From Clostridiales bacterium (GTDB taxonomy: Bacteria > Bacillota > Clostridia > Peptostreptococcales > Anaerovoracaceae): a stretch of DNA of 8,356 nt. Shown one piece after another: positions 1-4,192 of the stretch (position 1 is the first letter of the stretch; the number at the start of each line of letters is the position of its first letter). Under the pieces are notes generated by a model. It did not search any database. It had not been told where the DNA came from and worked only from the letters and a program-made list of their open reading frames with translations. The stretch covers positions 1 to 8,356 of the forward strand of contig WRFF01000072.1 in NCBI GenBank assembly GCA_009778945.1, given 5' to 3'. The position numbers and the translations under genes are program-made.

Positions 1-786
1 GGAGGCCCCAGCGCGCATTTTGCGCCGATCGCGGCGGCACACGGCATTCTGGTCGTGGACAACAGCAGCGAGTGGCGCATGGACCCCGAGGTCCCGCTCG
101 TGGTGCCGGAAGTCAATCCGCAGGCCGCGTTTGAAGCTTTTGACAAGAAGATGATCATCGCGAACCCGAACTGCTCGACGATCCAGGCGATGGTCGCGCT
201 TGCGCCGCTTCAGGACAAATATGGGCTGAAACGCATCGTCTATTCGACGTACCAAGCCGTGTCCGGTACGGGCGTCAGAGGCGTTGCGGAGCTTGAAGAG
301 GGCATGAAAGGCAATGACCTGTGCCAGGCGTATCCGCATCCGATCGCGGGCAACTGCCTGCCGCATATCGACGTCTTTATGGACAACGGTTACACGAAGG
401 AAGAGATGAAGATGATCGACGAGACACATAAGATCCTCGGGGATGACGGCATCGCGGTCACAGCGACAACCGTGCGCGTGCCGGTCTTCAATTCGCACAG
501 CGAATCCATCAATATCGAACTCAAAACGCCGTTTGAAGTGGAGGATGTCAAGGAACTGTTCAGCCATTCCCCGGGCCTCGTGCTGAAGGACGATCCCGTG
601 AATAACGTCTATCCGCTGGCCCGCGACGCGGCCGGCACGGACGAGGTCTATGTGGGCCGCGTCCGCCGCGATTTTTCCGTCGAGAACGGCCTGAATATCT
701 GGGTCGTCGCCGACAATATCCGCAAGGGCGCCGCGACGAATACGGTTCAGATCGCACAGCTCGTGCTCGATCGGGTGGTCGGATAG
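1..786 (+). CDS. asd: Aspartate-semialdehyde dehydrogenase, 5'-truncated by window edge
   Basis: NADPH-dependent reductive dephosphorylation of aspartyl-4-phosphate to aspartate 4-semialdehyde, the shared precursor of lysine/diaminopimelate, threonine and methionine; cytosolic. The frame is open from base 1 and 261 residues are visible. By comparison with the family's usual 330-370 residues, about 75-90 N-terminal residues with the Rossmann nucleotide-binding loop lie upstream. Seen in the sequence: DNSSEWRMD followed by PLVVPEVNP, the catalytic cysteine in NPNCST (codon 58 of the visible part), the STYQAVSG segment, IDVFMDNGYTKEEMKM, and the substrate-binding histidine in NSHSESIN (codon 166). 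A GTG at 55 in the same frame is not the real start, because the conserved family sequence runs continuously through it from base 1. The stop is followed after 30 bases by hom, so the two are probably cotranscribed. The C-terminal region is complete and shows no disruption. Confidence 0.96.
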   Translation, partial: GGPSAHFAPIAAAHGILVVDNSSEWRMDPEVPLVVPEVNPQAAFEAFDKKMIIANPNCSTIQAMVALAPLQDKYGLKRIVYSTYQAVSGTGVRGVAELEEGMKGNDLCQAYPHPIAGNCLPHIDVFMDNGYTKEEMKMIDETHKILGDDGIAVTATTVRVPVFNSHSESINIELKTPFEVEDVKELFSHSPGLVLKDDPVNNVYPLARDAAGTDEVYVGRVRRDFSVENGLNIWVVADNIRKGAATNTVQIAQLVLDRVVG

Positions 787-816
787 CGCGCCGGATACGA
801 ACGGAAGGAGAAATAA

Positions 817-1794
817 ATGAAAACAGTAAAAATAGCCATTATGGGTTTTGGAAATATCGGTGTCGGGACCTATCAGGGCCTGGAGACCAACCATGACGCG
901 ATCGCCGAAAAAACGGGAATCGACCTTCGGGTCAAACGCATCCTGGAAATCGACGTAGACCGCCCGCGTCCGGTCAATCCGGACAAGTCGGTCTATACGC
1001 AGAACGTGGCGGATATCTTCGGGGATCCGGAGATCGCCGTGGTAGTCGAACTGCTGGGCGGCCTCGAACCTGCGACAACCTTTATGATCGACGCGATGAA
1101 GGCCGGCAAACATGTCGTGACCGCGAACAAAGCTGCGATTGCGGCCAATTATGAGAAGCTGATGGACGCGGCAAAAGAAAACCACGTGCTCTTCCGCTTC
1201 GAGGCGAGCGTCGGCGGCGGGATTCCCGTGCTGACGGCGATCCAGAACGCGCTGCTCGCGAATCGGTTCGAAGAAGTGCTGGGCATCCTGAACGGCACAA
1301 CGAATTTCATCCTCACGCAGATGACCGAGGGCGGCCGCCCGTACGCGGAGGTGCTGAAAGAGGCGCAGGAGAAGGGTTTCGCGGAGGCCGATCCGACGGC
1401 GGATGTCGAAGGGTACGACGTTGCGAACAAACTGTCAATCCTTATCTCGCTCTGCTTCGGCAAGCGCGTAAAGGTGGAGGATATCCCGACGGTCGGTATC
1501 ACGGGCGTCACGGCGGCGGAGATCGAGGACGCGAAGAAAAACGGCGAGGTCATCAAGCTCATCGCAAGCGCGCATTTGAAAGACGGCGCGGTCGAATGCT
1601 CGGTGGGGCCGCAGCGCGTGCCGCTTTCCCATCCGCTTGCGGGCGTGAGCAACGAGTTCAACGCGCTTTATCTCAAGGGGAATATCGTCGGCGAAACGAT
1701 GTTTTACGGCAAAGGCGCCGGCCCGCTGCCGACCGGCAGCGCGATTCTCGGCGATGTGATCGATATCGCGCGGCATATCGAAGGGCTTCGGTAG
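817..1794 (+). CDS. hom: Homoserine dehydrogenase, short form lacking the ACT domain
   Basis: NAD(P)H-dependent reduction of aspartate semialdehyde to homoserine, the entry to threonine and methionine synthesis. The protein has 325 residues. Seen: the nucleotide-binding GFGNIG near residues 10-15, TANKAAIA, EASVGGGIPVL, GILNGTTNFILTQM, ADPTADVEGYD with the conserved lysine K205 in the following ANKLS, VSNEFNAL, and the C-terminal GKGAGPLPTGSAILGD. The start is well fixed by GGAAGGAG at 803-810, six bases before the ATG. Common bacterial Hom proteins of about 430 residues carry a C-terminal ACT domain; this one stops just after the catalytic domain, and dapB begins four bases later, so no ACT remnant follows. 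In the family the ACT domain is associated with feedback inhibition by threonine, so its absence suggests altered or separate control (inference). The catalytic core looks intact, so I read this as a natural short form and not a broken gene. Confidence 0.95.
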   Translation: MKTVKIAIMGFGNIGVGTYQGLETNHDAIAEKTGIDLRVKRILEIDVDRPRPVNPDKSVYTQNVADIFGDPEIAVVVELLGGLEPATTFMIDAMKAGKHVVTANKAAIAANYEKLMDAAKENHVLFRFEASVGGGIPVLTAIQNALLANRFEEVLGILNGTTNFILTQMTEGGRPYAEVLKEAQEKGFAEADPTADVEGYDVANKLSILISLCFGKRVKVEDIPTVGITGVTAAEIEDAKKNGEVIKLIASAHLKDGAVECSVGPQRVPLSHPLAGVSNEFNALYLKGNIVGETMFYGKGAGPLPTGSAILGDVIDIARHIEGLR

Positions 1795-1798
1795 GGCT

Positions 1799-2566
1799 AT
1801 GGCGGCAAAGCTGATCCTCAGCGGGTACGATGGGCGCATGGGCCGGATGCTGCGCGAAACCGTGCAGGACGATCCCGAGTGGGAGATCGCCGCGGGTTTT
1901 GAACAGTGCGAGATGCCCGGCGCGGAGGTTCCGGTCTTTTCTGCCGGCGATCTTTCCGCCGCGCCGAAAGCGGACGTCGTAATCGACTTTTCCCATTTCA
2001 CATTCACACGGGCGTTGCTCGGCTATTGCCGGGCAGCGAAGATCCCGGCCGTTCTCGCGACGACCGCGCTTGGCGAGGAGGAACTTTCCGCCGTGCGGGA
2101 GGCTGCGCGGGAAATCGCGGTGTTCCGGTCCGCAAATATGTCGCTCGGCGTCAACCTGATGGCGAAGATGGCAAAGATGGCCGTGCCTGCGCTCGAAAGG
2201 GATTTCGATATCGAGATCATAGAGAAACACCATAACAAGAAAGCCGACGCGCCGTCGGGAACGGCGATCCTTCTGGCGGACGCCGTGAACGAAGCCGCGT
2301 CCGAAAAAAAAGGCTATGTGTACGGACGCAGCGGAAAAGACGCCGCCCGCGCCCGCGGCGACCTCGGCATTCACGCAGTGCGCGCCGGAACGATTCCCGG
2401 GCAGCATACGCTGTTGTTTGCGGGTCCCGACGAGGTGATCGAAATCACACACACCGTTTACAGCCGCCGCGTGTTCGCGCTTGGCGCGCTTTCCGCCGCG
2501 CGCTTTCTGCTCGGGAAGGCGCCGGGCCTCTATACGATGGACGATTTGTTGGAAAGCGCTGATTGA
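1799..2566 (+). CDS. dapB: 4-hydroxy-tetrahydrodipicolinate reductase
   Basis: NAD(P)H-dependent reduction in the diaminopimelate/lysine pathway, converting hydroxy-tetrahydrodipicolinate to tetrahydrodipicolinate, needed for cell-wall peptide and lysine synthesis. The 255-residue length is normal. Seen: the N-terminal dinucleotide loop SGYDGRMGR (residues 8-16), then EKHHNKKADAPSGTA, in which H144 and K148 occupy the positions of the catalytic His159 and Lys163 of the E. coli enzyme, and a complete C-terminal part with HAVRAGTIPGQHT and a final YTMDDLL. The ATG lies four bases after the hom stop and has no strong Shine-Dalgarno sequence, only weak G-rich sequence near the hom stop, which points to translational coupling with hom. 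The usual partner dapA is not visible; it may lie upstream of the window or elsewhere. The identification is secure. Confidence 0.97.
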   Translation: MAAKLILSGYDGRMGRMLRETVQDDPEWEIAAGFEQCEMPGAEVPVFSAGDLSAAPKADVVIDFSHFTFTRALLGYCRAAKIPAVLATTALGEEELSAVREAAREIAVFRSANMSLGVNLMAKMAKMAVPALERDFDIEIIEKHHNKKADAPSGTAILLADAVNEAASEKKGYVYGRSGKDAARARGDLGIHAVRAGTIPGQHTLLFAGPDEVIEITHTVYSRRVFALGALSAARFLLGKAPGLYTMDDLLESAD

Positions 2567-2580
2567 TTCGGCGTTTTCTT
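2553..2580 (+). terminator. Weak candidate terminator at the end of dapB
   Basis: AAAGCGCT at 2553-2560 can pair with GGCGTTTT at 2570-2577 (eight pairs, two of them G-U in RNA), with a nine-base loop that spans the dapB stop codon; TTTTCTT at 2574-2580 gives a U-rich end. The stem is weak because only three pairs are G-C. A second hairpin, GCGTTT (2571-2576) with AAACGC (2584-2589), uses the same bases, so the two structures exclude each other. This may partly separate the dap operon from ackA, but readthrough is likely. Confidence 0.3.
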
Positions 2581-2612
2581 ATGAAACGCTCGAGAAATCG
2601 GCGTTGTTATGA
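2568..2612 (+). repeat. Imperfect direct repeat upstream of ackA
   Basis: TCGGCGTT occurs at 2568-2575 and again at 2598-2605, starts exactly 30 bases apart (about three helical turns). Each copy is followed by TTATGA (2579-2584 and 2607-2612), so the units are about 17 and 15 bases with a small length difference. This lies in the 77-base gap between dapB and ackA. It could be a paired regulator site or a small local duplication; the sequence alone does not decide. Confidence 0.45.
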
Positions 2613-2623
2613 TAAAATAACGG
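2604..2623 (+). promoter_or_regulatory. Candidate ackA promoter -10 overlapped by an AT-rich dyad
   Basis: A TATGAT hexamer at 2608-2613 is a reasonable -10 element, but no convincing -35 is seen 16-18 bases upstream. It is overlapped by a dyad, GTTAT (2606-2610) and ATAAC (2617-2621) separated by six bases; with flanks it reads TTGTTAT and ATAACGG. This stretch is clearly more AT-rich than the surrounding genes. It is a plausible promoter/operator for ackA, but the call rests on short motifs only. Confidence 0.3.
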
Positions 2624-2643
2624 ATTCGGAAAGGTAGGAAAAC

Positions 2644-3846
2644 ATGAAAATCTTGGTCATCAACTGCGGCAGTTCCTCACTGAAATATCAGGTGCTCGAT
2701 ATGGCGAACGAGACATTGCTCGCAAAAGGCGTCGTGGACCGCATCGGGCTCGACGGGTCTTATTTGAAGCACGAAAAGGTCAACGTCGACGACAAATATG
2801 TTTTGGAAATACCGATCGCCGACCACACAGCCGCGATCGAAGGCGTCCTGGCTGCGCTGCAGGATCCGGTCTACGGCGTGCTGAAGAATATGGATGAGAT
2901 TGCCGCCGTCGGACACCGCGTGGTGCACGCGGGTGAAAAATATTCGAAATCCGTCGTCATTGACGACGCGGTGCTTGCGGCGCTGGAGGAATGCATCGAT
3001 CTTGCGCCGCTGCATAATCCGCCGAACCTTATGGGAATCGCCGCCTGCCGCGCGTTGATGCCAACCGTGCCGATGATCGCGGTCTTTGACACCGCTTTCC
3101 ATCAGACGATGCCGCCGGAATCTTACACCTACGCGATTCCGTACGAGTATTACACGAAATATGGCATTCGCCGTTACGGCTTTCACGGGACAAGCCACAA
3201 ATACGTATCGGAACGCGCCGCTTACATGCTCGGCGTCAATATCGAAGACCTGAAAATCATCACTTGCCATCTCGGAAACGGCGCAAGCGTTTCGGCGATC
3301 AAACGCGGGAAATGCATCGATACTTCAATGGGCTTCACGCCGCTTGCGGGCCTCGCGATGGGGACGCGTTCCGGCGATATCGATCCGGCGATCATCAGCT
3401 TCATCGCGGCGAAAGAGGGGCTGAACGCGGAGGAAGTCGTCTCGATTCTGAATAAGAAATCCGGGATGCTCGGCGTCTCCGGTATTTCGAGCGATTTCCG
3501 CGACATTGAGGAGGCGATCGCAGAAGGCAACGCACGCGCGGAACTTGCGCTGAATGTTTTTGTGCACAATGTCCGCTTCTATATCGGCGCCTATATCGCC
3601 GAAATGAACGGCCTGGACGCGCTGGTCTTTACGGCGGGCGTCGGCGAGAACGACGTCAATACGCGCGATTTGATCTGCAACGATCTCGGCAACCTCGGCA
3701 TCAAGCTCGACCTGATCAAGAACAAGGTGCGCGGGAAGGAAGCGGTCATCAGCCGCGACGATTCCAAGGTCGCGATCCTGCTTATCCCGACAAACGAGGA
3801 ATTGGTCATCGCGCGGGACACCTATATGCTGGCAAAGGAGCTTTGA
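2644..3846 (+). CDS. ackA: Acetate kinase
   Basis: Reversible transfer of phosphate between acetyl phosphate and ADP, giving acetate and ATP: the final step of acetate fermentation, in the cytosol. The 400-residue length is normal. Seen: VINCGSSSLK with N7, GHRVVHAG with R92, VFDTAFHQ with the catalytic D149, RYGFHGTSH with H181, GTRSGDIDP with R242, FTAGVGEND, and PTNEELVIARDT with E385. All key residues known from the Methanosarcina enzyme are present with a shift of at most one. The start is supported by a purine-rich GGTAGGAAAA just upstream. The usual partner pta is not in the window, so acetyl phosphate must come from a gene elsewhere. ackA is followed by rpmF, a neighbourhood common in Bacillota, but the yceD/DUF177 gene often found between them is absent. 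It probably has its own promoter in the preceding gap. Confidence 0.99.
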   Translation: MKILVINCGSSSLKYQVLDMANETLLAKGVVDRIGLDGSYLKHEKVNVDDKYVLEIPIADHTAAIEGVLAALQDPVYGVLKNMDEIAAVGHRVVHAGEKYSKSVVIDDAVLAALEECIDLAPLHNPPNLMGIAACRALMPTVPMIAVFDTAFHQTMPPESYTYAIPYEYYTKYGIRRYGFHGTSHKYVSERAAYMLGVNIEDLKIITCHLGNGASVSAIKRGKCIDTSMGFTPLAGLAMGTRSGDIDPAIISFIAAKEGLNAEEVVSILNKKSGMLGVSGISSDFRDIEEAIAEGNARAELALNVFVHNVRFYIGAYIAEMNGLDALVFTAGVGENDVNTRDLICNDLGNLGIKLDLIKNKVRGKEAVISRDDSKVAILLIPTNEELVIARDTYMLAKEL

Positions 3847-3868
3847 AGGGTGTGTAAATAATTTCCTG

Positions 3869-3897
3869 TTGACGGAAGAGGATTGAGTCTTTATAAT
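3869..3897 (+). promoter_or_regulatory. Near-consensus sigma-A/sigma-70 promoter for rpmF
   Basis: TTGACG at 3869-3874 and a perfect TATAAT at 3892-3897 are separated by exactly 17 bases. Transcription would begin around 3903-3905, giving a 5' leader of about 55 bases before the rpmF ATG. A small dyad, TCTGT (3911-3915) and ACAGA (3923-3927), lies in the leader; it is too short to assign a function. This is the best promoter in the window and fits a highly expressed ribosomal protein gene separated from ackA. Confidence 0.88.
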
Positions 3898-3959
3898 ATA
3901 ACAGTTATGCTCTGTGAGCGTGACAGACGGAAAGAGAACTGCGGCGAGGAGGTGTTACG

Positions 3960-4136
3960 ATGGCCGTTCCAAAGAGAAAAACGTCAAAGGCGAAGCGTGA
4001 TTCGCGCCGTGCGCCGAATATGCGGATGCAGGCCCCGGGGCTTTCCGAGTGCAAACAGTGCCACAGCATGAAGCTGCCGCATCGCGTCTGTCCTGTATGC
4101 GGGTTCTATGACGGGAAAAAAGTCATAGAAGAGTAA
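3960..4136 (+). CDS. rpmF: Large-subunit ribosomal protein L32 (bL32), four-cysteine form
   Basis: Small basic protein of the 50S ribosomal subunit, 58 residues, of normal family length. The N-terminus reads MAVPKRKTSKAKRDSRRA, the family's typical rRNA-contacting tail, followed by CKQC (C31, C34) and CPVC (C44, C47), a likely structural zinc site, and a final YDGKKVIEE. The start is fixed by AGGAGGT at 3947-3953, six bases before the ATG, the strongest ribosome-binding site in the window. It has its own strong promoter and a strong terminator, so it can be transcribed as a single gene of about 270 bases. The presence of all four cysteines means this is the zinc-binding form and not the zinc-independent paralogue that some bacteria induce under zinc starvation. 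A longer open frame at 3883-4071 overlaps it in another phase but has no family resemblance. Confidence 0.97.
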   Translation: MAVPKRKTSKAKRDSRRAPNMRMQAPGLSECKQCHSMKLPHRVCPVCGFYDGKKVIEE

Positions 4137-4149
4137 TATTCAAAAATGG

Positions 4150-4176
4150 ACGGGCGCCGAAGGCGCCCGTTTTCTT
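4150..4176 (+). terminator. Intrinsic terminator after rpmF
   Basis: A perfect nine-base stem, ACGGGCGCC (4150-4158) with GGCGCCCGT (4162-4170), encloses a GAA loop and is followed by TTTCTT at 4171-4176. The upstream side carries CAAAAAT, so on the opposite strand a shorter T run would also follow the hairpin. It starts 13 bases after the rpmF stop and closes that transcript. The U tract ends only 16 bases before the ftsK ATG. Confidence 0.92.
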
Positions 4177-4177
4177 A

Positions 4178-4186
4178 TGTTAAACT
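4178..4186 (+). promoter_or_regulatory. Candidate extended -10 element for ftsK
   Basis: TGT followed by TAAACT (hexamer 4181-4186) fits an extended -10 pattern (TGn plus TAnnnT). The start of transcription would be expected about seven bases further on, at or next to the ATG at 4193. No -35-like hexamer is seen at the proper distance, because that position lies inside the rpmF terminator stem. The assignment is inference from spacing and from the lack of any other ribosome-binding or promoter signal before ftsK. Confidence 0.4.
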
Positions 4187-4192
4187 ATCTCT

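Noticed and set aside
55..786. GTG at 55 as the true asd start
   Set aside because: Conserved Asd sequence continues in frame upstream to base 1, so this is only an internal codon of a gene cut by the window edge.
1435..2452. Overlapping minus-strand open frames opposite hom and dapB (190 and 259 codons)
   Set aside because: They are fully covered by well-identified sense genes and show no recognisable domain; high GC lowers stop-codon frequency and explains them.
3833..3845. CAAAG-GAG-CTTTG dyad at the ackA stop as a terminator
   Set aside because: The five-base stem with few G-C pairs is not followed by a T run, so it cannot be called an intrinsic terminator.
3883..4071. A 62-codon open frame overlapping rpmF in another phase
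   Set aside because: Its start lies upstream of the expected transcription start, it has no ribosome-binding site and no conserved motif; rpmF in the other phase has all of these.
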